Below, one piece after another: positions 54,385-63,891 of a DNA stretch of 64,000 nt (its first letter is position 1; every line of letters begins with the position of its first letter). The notes under the pieces are model-generated. The model had not been told where the DNA came from and did not search any database. It worked only from the letters and a program-made list of their open reading frames with translations. Location: positions 62,001 to 126,000 of the forward strand of contig QNRL01000005.1 of NCBI GenBank assembly GCA_003315335.1. Reading direction: 5' to 3'. The stretch is from Pseudocitrobacter faecalis. GTDB lineage: Bacteria > Pseudomonadota > Gammaproteobacteria > Enterobacterales > Enterobacteriaceae. The position numbers and the translations under genes were made by a program.

Positions 54385-57093
54385 ATGCTGAAAAATATGA
54401 CCCGGCAGCTGCTTGCACAGCTTAGCCGCCACCTGCCACGCCGTTTAGTCCAGCGTGACCCGATGCCGGATGGCAAAAATCTCTCTGGCGTACCGATGCC
54501 GGACTCTCTGAGTCAGCACTGCCTGAAAGTGGCAATGATGGAGGAAGAAGCCGTCTGGCATGCGTTTGACACCCATCCTGAAGGGCTCAACGAGGCCGAA
54601 GTCGCGGCAAAACGCGAGCAATACGGCGATAACCAGATCCCGGCGCAGAAGCCCGCGCCGTGGTGGGTTCATCTGTGGAGCTGCTACCGCAATCCGTTCA
54701 ACCTGCTGCTGACGGTGCTCGGCATCGTGTCCTACTCGACGGAAGATCTCTTCGCCGCTGGCGTGATTGCGCTGATGGTGGCGATTTCCACACTGCTTAA
54801 CTTTGTGCAGGAAGCCCGCTCCACCAAAGCCGCCGACGCATTAAAAGCGATGGTGAGCAACACCGCTACTGTGCTGCGGGTGGTGAATATTCAGGGCGAA
54901 AGCCGCTGGTGTGAAATACCGCTCGACCAGCTTGTTCCGGGCGATATTGTCAAACTGTCGGCGGGCGACATGATCCCTGCAGACCTGCGTGTTGTGCAGG
55001 CGCGCGACCTTTTTGTGGCCCAGGCATCGCTCACCGGTGAATCTCTGCCGGTCGAGAAAGTCGCGCGCAGCCGTGACCCACAACAGGCGAACCCGCTTGA
55101 GTGCGATACCCTCTGCTTTATGGGCACCACGGTGGTGAGCGGCTCGGCGCAGGCCATCGTCACGGCGACGGGCGGTCACACCTGGTTTGGTCAACTGGCC
55201 GGGCGCGTCAGCGAGCAGGAGAGTGAGCCGAATGCGTTCCAGAAAGGCATCAGCCGCGTCAGTATGCTGCTGATCCGCTTTATGCTGGTGATGACCCCGA
55301 TCGTGCTGTTGATCAACGGTTATACCAAAGGCGACTGGTGGGAAGCGGCGCTGTTTGCGCTGTCGGTTGCCGTCGGCTTAACACCGGAAATGCTGCCGAT
55401 GATCGTCACTTCGACGCTGGCGCGCGGGGCGGTGAAGCTCTCAAAACAGAAAGTTATTGTGAAGCACCTTGATGCTATTCAGAACTTTGGCGCGATGGAT
55501 ATCCTTTGCACCGATAAAACCGGAACGCTGACGCAGGATAAAATCGTACTGGAAAATCACACTGATATTTCCGGGAAGGCCAGCGAGCGTGTGCTGCATA
55601 CCGCCTGGCTTAACAGCCACTATCAGACCGGCCTGAAAAATCTGCTGGATACCGCCGTGCTGGAAGGCGTGGATGAAAACGCCGCCCGTGCGCTTTCCGG
55701 GCAGTGGCAGAAAGTGGATGAAATTCCATTTGATTTCGAGCGTCGCCGCATGTCGGTCGTTGTGAGCGAACGCCCGTCCGTGCACAAACTGATCTGCAAA
55801 GGCGCGTTGCAGGAGATCCTCAACGTCTCTACGCAGGTGCGTCATAACGGCGAAATCGTCCCGCTGGATGAAACCATGCTGCGCCGCATCAAACGCGTCA
55901 CCGACACGCTGAACCGTCAGGGGCTGCGCGTGGTGGCAGTGGCAAGCAAATATCTGCCCGCGCGTGTGGGTGACTACCAACGTATTGATGAATCCGACCT
56001 GATTCTCGAAGGTTACATCGCATTCCTCGACCCGCCGAAAGAGACGACGGCACCGGCGCTGAAAGCGCTGAAAGCGAGCGGTATCACCGTGAAAATTCTC
56101 ACTGGCGACAGCGAGCTGGTGGCGGCGAAAGTGTGCCATGAAGTCGGACTTGAAGTCGGCGATGTGGTGGTGGGGAGCGATATCGAGACATTAACGGACG
56201 ATGAACTGGCGGCACTGGCGCTGCGTACCACACTGTTTGCGCGCCTGACGCCGATGCATAAAGAGCGCATCGTAACGCTGCTGCGCCGCGAAGGGCATGT
56301 CGTGGGCTTTATGGGCGATGGCATTAACGACGCGCCTGCGCTGCGTGCGGCGGACATCGGTATTTCTGTCGATGGTGCGGTGGATATCGCTCGCGAAGCT
56401 GCCGACATCATCCTGCTGGAAAAAAGCCTAATGGTGCTGGAAGAGGGGGTTATCGAAGGCCGCCGGACGTTTGCCAACATGTTGAAATACATCAAGATGA
56501 CGGCCAGCTCTAACTTCGGTAACGTCTTCAGCGTACTGGTGGCGAGCGCATTCCTGCCGTTCCTGCCGATGTTGCCGTTACATCTGTTGATTCAGAACCT
56601 GCTGTACGATGTATCCCAGGTCGCGATCCCGTTTGATAACGTTGACGACGAGCAGATCCAGAAACCACAACGCTGGCAGCCGGCAGAACTGGGGCGCTTT
56701 ATGATCTTCTTCGGGCCGATCAGCTCCATCTTCGATATTTTAACTTTCTGCGTGATGTGGTTTGTCTTCCACGCCAACGTGCCGGAAGCGCAGACCCTGT
56801 TCCAGTCCGGCTGGTTTGTAGTGGGGTTACTGTCGCAGACGCTGATTGTGCATATGATCCGTACGCGCCGTATACCGTTCATCCAGAGCCGCGCTGCATG
56901 GCCGCTGATTATCATGACGTTGGTCGTGATGGTTGTCGGTATCGCACTGCCGTTCTCGCCGCTGGCAGGGTATCTGCAGTTGCAGGCGTTGCCGCTCTCT
57001 TACTTCCCGTGGCTGGTGGCAATTCTGGCGGGGTATATGACGCTGACGCAGATGGTGAAAGGGTTCTTTAGCCGTCGGTATGGTTGGCAGTAA
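54385..57093 (+). CDS. mgtA: Mg2+-importing P-type ATPase MgtA
   Basis: 902 residues from ATG 54385 (MLKNMTRQLLAQL). Type IIIB P-ATPase: actuator motif LTGESLP, phosphorylation site DKTGTLT, hinge GDGINDAPAL and ten membrane segments. An in-frame ATG at 54310 lies in the leader hairpin region and would be an artefact. Imports Mg2+ under PhoPQ control. Confidence 0.96.
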   Translation: MLKNMTRQLLAQLSRHLPRRLVQRDPMPDGKNLSGVPMPDSLSQHCLKVAMMEEEAVWHAFDTHPEGLNEAEVAAKREQYGDNQIPAQKPAPWWVHLWSCYRNPFNLLLTVLGIVSYSTEDLFAAGVIALMVAISTLLNFVQEARSTKAADALKAMVSNTATVLRVVNIQGESRWCEIPLDQLVPGDIVKLSAGDMIPADLRVVQARDLFVAQASLTGESLPVEKVARSRDPQQANPLECDTLCFMGTTVVSGSAQAIVTATGGHTWFGQLAGRVSEQESEPNAFQKGISRVSMLLIRFMLVMTPIVLLINGYTKGDWWEAALFALSVAVGLTPEMLPMIVTSTLARGAVKLSKQKVIVKHLDAIQNFGAMDILCTDKTGTLTQDKIVLENHTDISGKASERVLHTAWLNSHYQTGLKNLLDTAVLEGVDENAARALSGQWQKVDEIPFDFERRRMSVVVSERPSVHKLICKGALQEILNVSTQVRHNGEIVPLDETMLRRIKRVTDTLNRQGLRVVAVASKYLPARVGDYQRIDESDLILEGYIAFLDPPKETTAPALKALKASGITVKILTGDSELVAAKVCHEVGLEVGDVVVGSDIETLTDDELAALALRTTLFARLTPMHKERIVTLLRREGHVVGFMGDGINDAPALRAADIGISVDGAVDIAREAADIILLEKSLMVLEEGVIEGRRTFANMLKYIKMTASSNFGNVFSVLVASAFLPFLPMLPLHLLIQNLLYDVSQVAIPFDNVDDEQIQKPQRWQPAELGRFMIFFGPISSIFDILTFCVMWFVFHANVPEAQTLFQSGWFVVGLLSQTLIVHMIRTRRIPFIQSRAAWPLIIMTLVVMVVGIALPFSPLAGYLQLQALPLSYFPWLVAILAGYMTLTQMVKGFFSRRYGWQ

Positions 57094-57225
57094 CACATTA
57101 TGAGGGATAGCGTTATGCTTAACGGTATCCCTAAATGAATTCTGAAAATCAGATAATTTCCCCAGTTCAATCATTAAAATTTGTGTATCTCCTTTAACAT
57201 TCGCTGAATGTTAAAGGAGAATATT

Positions 57226-57897
57226 ATGTCTGAATATCATTTAAGCCGGAATGACCCTCCACTCAAAAGCGATGAAGGTAGTGGGCCATGGTGCAGTATG
57301 GGCCATTTTACCGATAAGCTTTATTATTATGAGCATTATTTAAAAAGAGCTGTGGATGGTAATCTTTTTTTAAAATATCGATATCCTTATGCTCAGCAGC
57401 ATCTTATGCATTATTTTAATAATACGGGAGAGGATTTACATGTCGATCTTTCCGATATAATGCAAAAATCATCCTCGTTAAGAGATGAATATCAAAAAGA
57501 ATTAAATCAAGCTATCATGTTCTGTCGAACACTCCCGCCGGGAGAGCATTATTTCGCGTCAAAAAAAGTTAATTATGGTGATTTTATATCTAATAATGCA
57601 GATCTCTTCTACGCAATCGGAGGATATCAATATTGGGGAAAAGGATATGTGGTTATAAAAGAAATTTATCATTCTTCTGATAAGACGAGGGAGACTCGTT
57701 GCCGCTATAACCTTAAATTTAAATTCAATTTTTTTGACAGATATAACTGGAATGTTACTAAACCGGATGCAGGTGTACGTTTAGGTGGATATATACCAGT
57801 CACTGACAGCTTTATGGGGCAGTTCCATCAGGGGTGTCTTGCCAGAGAATATAATATTCGGGGAGTGATTGAAAAAGAGGTGAGCTGGGATGATTGA
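57226..57897 (+). CDS. Unknown protein with a colicin-M-like C-terminal motif (candidate antibacterial effector)
   Basis: 223 residues behind AAAGGAG; an ATG at 57208 is also in frame but lies in the ribosome site. AT-rich and unlike the neighbours. No signal peptide or membrane segment. Residues 60-140 have LMHYFNNTGEDLHVDLSDIM and ADLFYAIGGYQYWGKG, which look like a compact enzymatic domain. Near the end, F-F-D171-R-Y173-N174-W-N176 followed by H201 in MGQFHQGCLAREYNIRG recalls the D-x-Y-D-x-N...H-R arrangement of M-class bacteriocins that cut lipid II. That likeness is by eye. It is not assigned to a family I can name. Confidence 0.55.
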   Translation: MSEYHLSRNDPPLKSDEGSGPWCSMGHFTDKLYYYEHYLKRAVDGNLFLKYRYPYAQQHLMHYFNNTGEDLHVDLSDIMQKSSSLRDEYQKELNQAIMFCRTLPPGEHYFASKKVNYGDFISNNADLFYAIGGYQYWGKGYVVIKEIYHSSDKTRETRCRYNLKFKFNFFDRYNWNVTKPDAGVRLGGYIPVTDSFMGQFHQGCLAREYNIRGVIEKEVSWDD

Positions 57898-58294
57898 TTC
57901 ACTTACTTCTCGCAACCTCCAAAAAGCAGCGAACGTTGTTTTTTGGTTATTCCTTTTGTATACAGTTCATCTTGTAATCATCTGTTTTCAACCTATTAAA
58001 GAAAGTTCACAACTTCTGGCAGTAAAATGGTGCCAGAATAATAAGAGTGGCGTTGGATATAATAATGAGGCTCACCCGCGTGGTCTGTACATCTTTGCCG
58101 ATATCAAGAATGATAATATCATACTTAGTCAAGTTGATTTTCGTCGTAAAAGTTTATCTCAACCTTATCGATATTCTTATGAAAAAATAATGGATTTAAA
58201 GGATTACAGAGAGAGGGGAAGACCCGTTATCACGATTGAATGTCTGAAAAATAATCATGAAATAATCCATGGGATTAATTATTATGCCTCGTGA
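57890..58294 (+). CDS. Small membrane-anchored protein, candidate immunity protein
   Basis: 134 residues; starts inside the end of the preceding gene (eight-base overlap). One hydrophobic segment (about 16-33) then a soluble, probably periplasmic domain with two Cys (KWCQNN, IECLKN). The topology matches that of the colicin M immunity protein, a short inner-membrane-anchored periplasmic protein. No named homologue recognised. AT-rich. Confidence 0.6.
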   Translation: MIDSLTSRNLQKAANVVFWLFLLYTVHLVIICFQPIKESSQLLAVKWCQNNKSGVGYNNEAHPRGLYIFADIKNDNIILSQVDFRRKSLSQPYRYSYEKIMDLKDYRERGRPVITIECLKNNHEIIHGINYYAS

Positions 58295-58670
58295 GGTTTT
58301 CTTGAAAGCTCTACCGCTAAAGATAAAGTGTATTATTATGATATTTTGTCTGTTTTTATGCTTTTTTTCGGTAGATACCGCACAACGGTATAATCATCTT
58401 ATTGAGCTCATCATCAAAGAGAACACGTTTTATACTCTTGAAATCATGCCCTCATCCCGATTTCAGGAGCAGGAGAACGTCTATCTCAATATCTATAAAA
58501 CAAGATGGCGATGGGTGTTAGGGATTTCCTGTATATCTGAAAGGATTGAGGATATTGAAAACAACAGTACCATATTTAATCACTGGTCTATTAATAATAT
58601 CAATAGCCAATCAATCACTGTTGCTAATCAGGGAAAGCAGGTAATTGTCCCGCTCGTACAATGCTATTAA
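58284..58670 (+). CDS. Second small membrane-anchored protein of the island
   Basis: 128 residues from ATG 58284; an ATG at 58269 would add five residues. Eleven bases overlap the previous gene. One hydrophobic segment (about 13-31, IKCIIMIFCLFLCFFSVD), then a soluble domain with one or two Cys (GISCISER, VQCY). It is similar in plan to its neighbour but not a clear copy; perhaps a second immunity or accessory protein. AT-rich. Confidence 0.6.
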   Translation: MPREVFLKALPLKIKCIIMIFCLFLCFFSVDTAQRYNHLIELIIKENTFYTLEIMPSSRFQEQENVYLNIYKTRWRWVLGISCISERIEDIENNSTIFNHWSINNINSQSITVANQGKQVIVPLVQCY

Positions 58671-58681
58671 CTTTCTAAAAG

Positions 58682-58708
58682 AAAGGACTCTAATTTTTAG
58701 AGTCCTTT
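58682..58708. terminator. Bidirectional terminator between the island and ridA
   Basis: Eleven-base-pair stem AAAGGACTCTA with its complement around five bases; the minus side ends in TTTCTTTT after the ridA stop. Confidence 0.82.
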
Positions 58709-58714
58709 GCGCGA

Positions 58715-59101
58715 TTAGCGACGTACCGCAATCGCTTCAATTTCAATCTTCACATCTTTCGGCAGACGCGCCACTTCCACACAAGAACGTGCCGGGAAGG
58801 TCGCGTTGTGCTCGGTGAAGAACGCTTCATACGTGGCGTTAACGGTCGCGAAGTCATTCAGATCTTTCACGAAAACGGTCGTTTTCACGATATCGCCTAC
58901 TTTCAGGCCTGCAGATTCAACGATCGCTTTTACGTTATCCAGCGACTGACGTGCCTGTGCGGCTACGTCTGCCGGCACTTCTCCGGTTTTCGGATTCACC
59001 GGGATTTGGCCGGAGGTGATGATCATGCTACCCAGATCAACGCCCTGAACGTAAGGTCCGATAGCGGCTGGTGCATTTTCCGTCGCGAGTACTTTGCTCA
59101 T
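58715..59101 (-). CDS. ridA: 2-iminobutanoate/2-iminopropanoate deaminase RidA
   Basis: 128 residues, the E. coli length. YjgF/Rid family: SGQIPVNPKTGEVP and the C-terminal CVEVARLPKDVKIEIEAIA with the catalytic Arg. It clears reactive enamines made by threonine dehydratase. Downstream of pyrI on the same strand. Confidence 0.96.
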   Translation of the reverse strand: MSKVLATENAPAAIGPYVQGVDLGSMIITSGQIPVNPKTGEVPADVAAQARQSLDNVKAIVESAGLKVGDIVKTTVFVKDLNDFATVNATYEAFFTEHNATFPARSCVEVARLPKDVKIEIEAIAVRR

Positions 59102-59174
59102 GTTTTCTCCAGAATTACAGCGTTAAGAATGTTCCCGGCCATTATAGCAGCCGGGATTTCATTACCAACCTCAA

Positions 59175-59636
59175 TTAGTTGGCCAGCACCACATAATGGG
59201 AAAACTCTTTTTCGCAGTATTTACATTTGAGCGCGATGTCATCTGCGCGTTTTTTCACTGCAAAGCTGGATGATACCGGTTCGGCGTGGCTAATGCAGTT
59301 GCTGTTCGGGCAAACCAGTACGTTATCAATACGTTCCGGCAAGCTTGGGCGTGATTTCCCAACCACTTCGTACTCTTCAATACGGTTAACTGTCGCCTGC
59401 GGTGCATAGAGCGAAAGCTGGTTAACCTGTTCATCAGTCAGGAACGTATTTTCGATTTTAATCAGGTCTTTGCGGCCCATCTCTCCGGAAGGCAGGTTCA
59501 GGCCGATAGTGATGCGCTGGTCTGTCTCGGTCAGCTTGAACAGGGTCAGCAGCTTAAAGCCCACCTGTGCCGGGATATGGTCGATTACCGTGCCACGTTT
59601 AATGGCTTCTACCTGAAGTTTATTATCGTGTGTCAT
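59175..59636 (-). CDS. pyrI: Aspartate carbamoyltransferase regulatory chain
   Basis: 153 residues from 59636 ([15 protein letters not shown]), behind GGGGAAAT; the ATG at 59642 adds two residues. N-terminal allosteric domain for ATP/CTP and C-terminal zinc domain with four Cys in CPNSNC and CKYC. Twelve bases after pyrB. Confidence 0.97.
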   Translation of the reverse strand: MTHDNKLQVEAIKRGTVIDHIPAQVGFKLLTLFKLTETDQRITIGLNLPSGEMGRKDLIKIENTFLTDEQVNQLSLYAPQATVNRIEEYEVVGKSRPSLPERIDNVLVCPNSNCISHAEPVSSSFAVKKRADDIALKCKYCEKEFSHYVVLAN

Positions 59637-59648
59637 AGTCATTTCCCC

Positions 59649-60584
59649 TTACAGATCCAGGTCGCGAGTCAGAACCAGTGCCAGTAACGCCTGGCGTGCG
59701 AAGATACCGTTGCCAGCTTGCTGGAAGTACCAGGCGTGCGGCGTTTTATCGACATCCGTGGTGATTTCATCAATACGCGGCAGCGGGTGTAGCACTTTCA
59801 TATTGTTGCGGGCGCCTTCCAGGTCGGCGGCGCGCAGCACGAACTGTGCCTTCACGTTGGCGTATTCCGACGGATCCAGACGCTCTTTCTGTACGCGCGT
59901 CATATAAAGGATATCCACTTCCGCCATCACTTCCTCTATGGAGGAGTGCAGGCTCCAGGCAATCCCTTTCTCGTCCAACATATCCAGAATGTACTGCGGC
60001 ATCGCCAGCGCGTCCGGGGCGATAAAGTAGAAGCGGTTGCCGTTAAATTTCGCCAGCGCCTGGGTCAGGGAGTGAACGGTACGGCCATATTTCAGGTCAC
60101 CGACCATCGCCACGTTGAGGTTTTCCAGGCGGCCCTGCGTTTCCTGAATGGTGAAGAGGTCGAGCAGCGTTTGCGTCGGGTGCTGGTTGGCGCCATCACC
60201 GGCGTTTAACACCGGAATGCCGCCGGAGAACTCGGTCGCCAGACGCGACGCGCCTTCCTGCGGATGGCGCATCACGATGGCGTCGACGTAGGTGCTAATC
60301 ACCGAAATGGTATCCGCCAGCGTTTCACCTTTTTTACCCAGCGAGGTGTTGTTGCTATCGGAGAAACCGACCACGCTCGCGCCCAGACGATGCATTGAGG
60401 TTTCAAACGACAAGCGGGTACGGGTCGACGCCTCGAAGAAACAGCTGGCAATCACTTTGTGCTTCAGCAGTTCCGGTTGCGGGGTTGCTTTCAGCTTTGC
60501 AGCGGTAGCCAGTACCAGTTCCAGATCGTCGCGACTCAGGTCGTTAATGGAAATGATATGTTTTTGATACAGCGGATTAGCCAT
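59649..60584 (-). CDS. pyrB: Aspartate carbamoyltransferase catalytic chain
   Basis: 311 residues starting [10 protein letters not shown] at 60584. Carbamoyl-phosphate motif [12 protein letters not shown], substrate motifs HPTQTLLDL and HPLPRIDEI. First committed step of pyrimidine synthesis. Its start lies inside the end of pyrL, downstream of the attenuator. Confidence 0.97.
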   Translation of the reverse strand: MANPLYQKHIISINDLSRDDLELVLATAAKLKATPQPELLKHKVIASCFFEASTRTRLSFETSMHRLGASVVGFSDSNNTSLGKKGETLADTISVISTYVDAIVMRHPQEGASRLATEFSGGIPVLNAGDGANQHPTQTLLDLFTIQETQGRLENLNVAMVGDLKYGRTVHSLTQALAKFNGNRFYFIAPDALAMPQYILDMLDEKGIAWSLHSSIEEVMAEVDILYMTRVQKERLDPSEYANVKAQFVLRAADLEGARNNMKVLHPLPRIDEITTDVDKTPHAWYFQQAGNGIFARQALLALVLTRDLDL

Positions 60585-60723
60585 GTTTTTCTCCTGACGC
60601 CTGCGCAAAAAAAAAGCCCCTTAAATAAGGGGCTTCGAGAATGAGTGAGCAACGGAAAGAAAACGGCAGGCCAGCGTCTGTTTTCAGACGCGGTAAGACG
60701 CGATGTCGTACACACTGAACCAT
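60577..60723 (-). CDS. pyrL: pyrBI leader peptide PyrL
   Basis: 48 codons from ATG 60723 ([21 protein letters not shown]), behind CCGGGAGG; E. coli PyrL has 44 and the same N-terminus. It reads through the attenuator hairpin and ends eight bases into pyrB. Coupling of ribosome to polymerase at low UTP suppresses termination. Confidence 0.9.
   Translation of the reverse strand: MVQCVRHRVLPRLKTDAGLPFSFRCSLILEAPYLRGFFFAQASGEKHG
60607..60635 (-). terminator. pyrBI attenuator
   Basis: On the minus strand, AAGCCCCTTA pairs with TAAGGGGCTT, followed by T9. It lies between the start of pyrL and pyrB, so it is the UTP-sensitive attenuator. Confidence 0.92.
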
Positions 60724-60748
60724 AATTCCTCCCGGCAAACGGGACGGG

Positions 60749-60776
60749 ATTATACGCAGGTCTGTTTTTGAATCAA
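60749..60776 (-). promoter_or_regulatory. pyrBI promoter
   Basis: Minus strand: -35 TTGATT (60771-60776), 16-base spacer, consensus -10 TATAAT (60749-60754). The first transcribed bases include CCCGTTTGCCGGG, with three T residues of the sort involved in UTP-sensitive reiterative initiation in E. coli. Confidence 0.8.
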
Positions 60777-60978
60777 GTATCAGATTCATAATTTACGCGA
60801 CGAAAACGATTCTCTTTGAATAAAAATGCACGTCAGTGTCGCTGGTATGCAGTTGTAACCCATTCATTCCCAACATCAATCAATAACTATGCGCCAGCGC
60901 AAATCCCCATCAAAAAGTAGTGGTATGGCAGCCAGAATTCTCGTATAACAAATAAAAATGAAACGATGTTTTAATTGA

Positions 60979-61440
<462 letters not shown>

Positions 61441-61446
61441 AGCTCT

Positions 61447-61483
61447 TCTCCGGCCTACATGCTTCGCGCACCCAGGCCGGAGA
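61447..61483. terminator. Palindrome between tabA and argI (terminator or REP remnant)
   Basis: TCTCCGGCCT and AGGCCGGAGA pair over a 17-base loop. The arms look REP-like (CCGGCCTAC), and the site lies between convergent genes. Confidence 0.55.
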
Positions 61484-61492
61484 GATATTCTC

Positions 61493-62497
61493 TTACTGGC
61501 TTAACGTCGCCACCATCACCGCTTTGATAGTGTGCATGCGGTTTTCGGCCTGGTCGAACACGATGCTTGCCGGGGATTCAAATACCTCGTCGGTGACTTC
61601 CATCCCACCGTACAGCCCATACTCTTCGGCCATTTTTTGGCCGAGCGTGGTCTGATCGTCATGAAACGCAGGTAGGCAATGGAGGAATTTCACCTGCGGA
61701 TTGCCAGTGAGCGCCATCATTTGGCTATTCACCTGATAATCACGCAGCAGCGCAATGCGTTCCGCCCATTTATCTTTGGCTTCGCCCATCGATACCCACA
61801 CGTCGGTGTAGATAAAGTCCGCGCCTTTTACACCCGCCGCAATATCTTCGGTGAGGGTAATGTTACCGCCATTCTTCTGCGCCAGCGCTTTACATTCGGT
61901 CACCAGACTCTCTTCCGGCCAGCATTCCTGTGGGGCAACAAGGCGCAGATCAAGCCCGGTCAACGCGGCGGCTTCCAGCATCGAATTGCCCATGTTGTTA
62001 CGCGCGTCACCTGCATAAACCAGCGTCATCTCATTGAACGCTTTCCCCGGTAAATGCTCCTGCATGGTGAGCAAATCCGCCAGCAACTGTGTGGGGTGGA
62101 ATTCGTTGGTCAAGCCGTTCCATACCGGTACACCCGCGTATTGTGCCAGCGTCTCAACAATCTCCTGACCGTAACCGCGATACTGAATACCGTCATACAT
62201 CCGGCCCAGCACGCGAGCGGTGTCTTTAATCGATTCTTTGTGGCCAATCTGGCTGCCGCTTGGGCCGAGATAGGTCACGCGAGCGCCCTGATCGTATGCG
62301 GCAACTTCGAAAGAGCATCGTGTGCGGGTTGAGTCTTTTTCGAAGATGAGCGCGATGTTTTTACCGGTCAGTTTTGGCGTCTCTTTGCCACTTTTTTTGT
62401 CGGCTTTCAGTTGGGCGGCGAGTTGTAGCAGTGCGTTCAGCTCGGCAGGAGTGAAATCGAGTAATTTTAAAAAGTGCTTATGATAAAAATTCGGCAT
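61493..62497 (-). CDS. argI: Ornithine carbamoyltransferase chain I
   Basis: 334 residues, the E. coli length. Carbamoyl-phosphate motif [21 protein letters not shown], and the ornithine site [10 protein letters not shown]. Makes citrulline in arginine synthesis. Controlled by ArgR through the two boxes upstream. Confidence 0.97.
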   Translation of the reverse strand: MPNFYHKHFLKLLDFTPAELNALLQLAAQLKADKKSGKETPKLTGKNIALIFEKDSTRTRCSFEVAAYDQGARVTYLGPSGSQIGHKESIKDTARVLGRMYDGIQYRGYGQEIVETLAQYAGVPVWNGLTNEFHPTQLLADLLTMQEHLPGKAFNEMTLVYAGDARNNMGNSMLEAAALTGLDLRLVAPQECWPEESLVTECKALAQKNGGNITLTEDIAAGVKGADFIYTDVWVSMGEAKDKWAERIALLRDYQVNSQMMALTGNPQVKFLHCLPAFHDDQTTLGQKMAEEYGLYGGMEVTDEVFESPASIVFDQAENRMHTIKAVMVATLSQ

Positions 62498-62524
62498 CTT
62501 GTCCTCGCATGGCTTAGGCCACTT

Positions 62525-62563
62525 ATTGAATTAAAATTCAATTTATATGTATGAATATTCAAT
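62525..62563 (-). promoter_or_regulatory. Two ARG boxes of argI
   Basis: Box 1 is ATTGAATTAAAATTCAAT (62525-62542) and box 2 TATGTATGAATATTCAAT (62546-62563), separated by three bases as is usual for ArgR hexamer sites. They lie just upstream of argI. Confidence 0.85.
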
Positions 62564-62657
62564 TGCAACCCCGGTACACAAATCTTTCTCGTAAAGGTGG
62601 AGGCAATGCTTGCGGTATGTGACAATAAGAGTAACGCCACATTACGAGGAACGAGCC

Positions 62658-63074
62658 ATGGCAAACCCGGAATTACTGGAAGAGCAGCGTGAAGAGACGC
62701 GCCTGATCATTGAAGAACTGCTGGAAGACGGCAGCGATCCTGATGCGCTGTATACCATTGAACACCACCTCTCTGCCGATGACTTCGAAGCACTGGAGAA
62801 GTTTGCGGTTGAAGCCTTCAAAATGGGCTACGAAGTGACCGAACCGGAAGAGCTGGAAGTGGAAGAGGGCGACACCGTCATCTGCTGCGATATCCTCAGC
62901 GAATCCGCGCTGAATGCCGATCTCATCGACGCACAGGTTGAGCAACTGATGACGCTGGCTGAGAAATTTGAAGTCGAATATGACGGTTGGGGCACTTACT
63001 ACGAAGATCCTAACGGCGAAGAAGGCGACGACGAAGATGACGTCGACGAAGATGATGATGGTGTTCGTCACTAA
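62658..63074 (+). CDS. rraB: Ribonuclease E inhibitor RraB
   Basis: 138 residues, as in E. coli, from ATG 62658 ([15 protein letters not shown]); an upstream in-frame start at 62610 is not used. Highly acidic, with a C-terminal [15 protein letters not shown] tail. It binds RNase E and changes degradosome make-up. A hairpin follows before miaE. Confidence 0.96.
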   Translation: MANPELLEEQREETRLIIEELLEDGSDPDALYTIEHHLSADDFEALEKFAVEAFKMGYEVTEPEELEVEEGDTVICCDILSESALNADLIDAQVEQLMTLAEKFEVEYDGWGTYYEDPNGEEGDDEDDVDEDDDGVRH

Positions 63075-63084
63075 GCATCACTCA

Positions 63085-63110
63085 CCCACGGCAGCGCCTG
63101 CTGTCGTGGG
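63085..63110 (+). other. Hairpin between rraB and miaE
   Basis: CCCACGGCAG pairs with CTGTCGTGGG over six bases. No T-tract follows; the miaE ribosome site AAGG comes directly after, so it may modulate miaE expression. Confidence 0.5.
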
Positions 63111-63123
63111 GCAAGGATAAAGC

Positions 63124-63882
63124 ATGGATTACCCGCACATACTCTCCCCCGTTCTTACTTTCCTTCACTGCGCTACCCCACAGGCCTGGCTTGATAAAGC
63201 CCGTGACCCGGCGAATTTGCCGCTTTTGTTAACCGACCATTTGGTGTGCGAGTTGAAAGCTGCGCAAACGGCTATGCTGCTGGTGCGCAAATATGTCGCC
63301 GATAAACAGGGCGCAGACGCGCTACTGGCGTGGCTGCAACCGTATGAAGCGTTTGCGTTTCGCGATGGGCCGGAGCCGGATTTTGTCGCGCTACATAAAC
63401 AAATAGGCAAAAGCGTAATGCCGCAGACCGACGATCCGTGGGGGCAGGCGCTGATCGACAGCATGGTGCTGTTGATCAAAGAGGAGCTGCATCACTTCTG
63501 GCAGGTTCGCGAAGCGATGGCCGCGCGTCAGATCCCTTATGTCAAGATCACCGCCAGCCGCTACGCGAAAGGCATGCTCAAGGAGGTGCGTACGCACGAG
63601 CCGCTGACGCTGATTGATAAACTGATTTGCGGAGCCTATATCGAAGCGCGTTCCTGCGAGCGTTTTGCCGCGCTGGCGGCGTACCTCGATGAGCCACTGC
63701 AGAAGTTTTATCTCTCACTGCTGCGCTCTGAAGCCCGTCATTATCAGGATTATCTGGCGCTGGCGCAGCAGGTATCGAAAACGGATATTACCCCGCGTGT
63801 GCGCTTCTTCGGTGAAGTGGAAGCGGCATTAATTAGCACGCCGGATGACGAGTTTCGTTTTCATAGTGGCGTGCCGATGTGA
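63124..63882 (+). CDS. miaE: tRNA-(ms2io6A37) hydroxylase MiaE
   Basis: 252 residues. Ferritin-like di-iron enzyme: ligands in EELHHFWQV, EARSCERF and SEARHYQDY. It hydroxylates the isopentenyl group of ms2i6A at position 37 of tRNA. Salmonella has it; E. coli K-12 lacks it. The C-terminus is slightly shorter than Salmonella's 270. Confidence 0.93.
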   Translation: MDYPHILSPVLTFLHCATPQAWLDKARDPANLPLLLTDHLVCELKAAQTAMLLVRKYVADKQGADALLAWLQPYEAFAFRDGPEPDFVALHKQIGKSVMPQTDDPWGQALIDSMVLLIKEELHHFWQVREAMAARQIPYVKITASRYAKGMLKEVRTHEPLTLIDKLICGAYIEARSCERFAALAAYLDEPLQKFYLSLLRSEARHYQDYLALAQQVSKTDITPRVRFFGEVEAALISTPDDEFRFHSGVPM

Positions 63883-63891
63883 GGGGAAATC

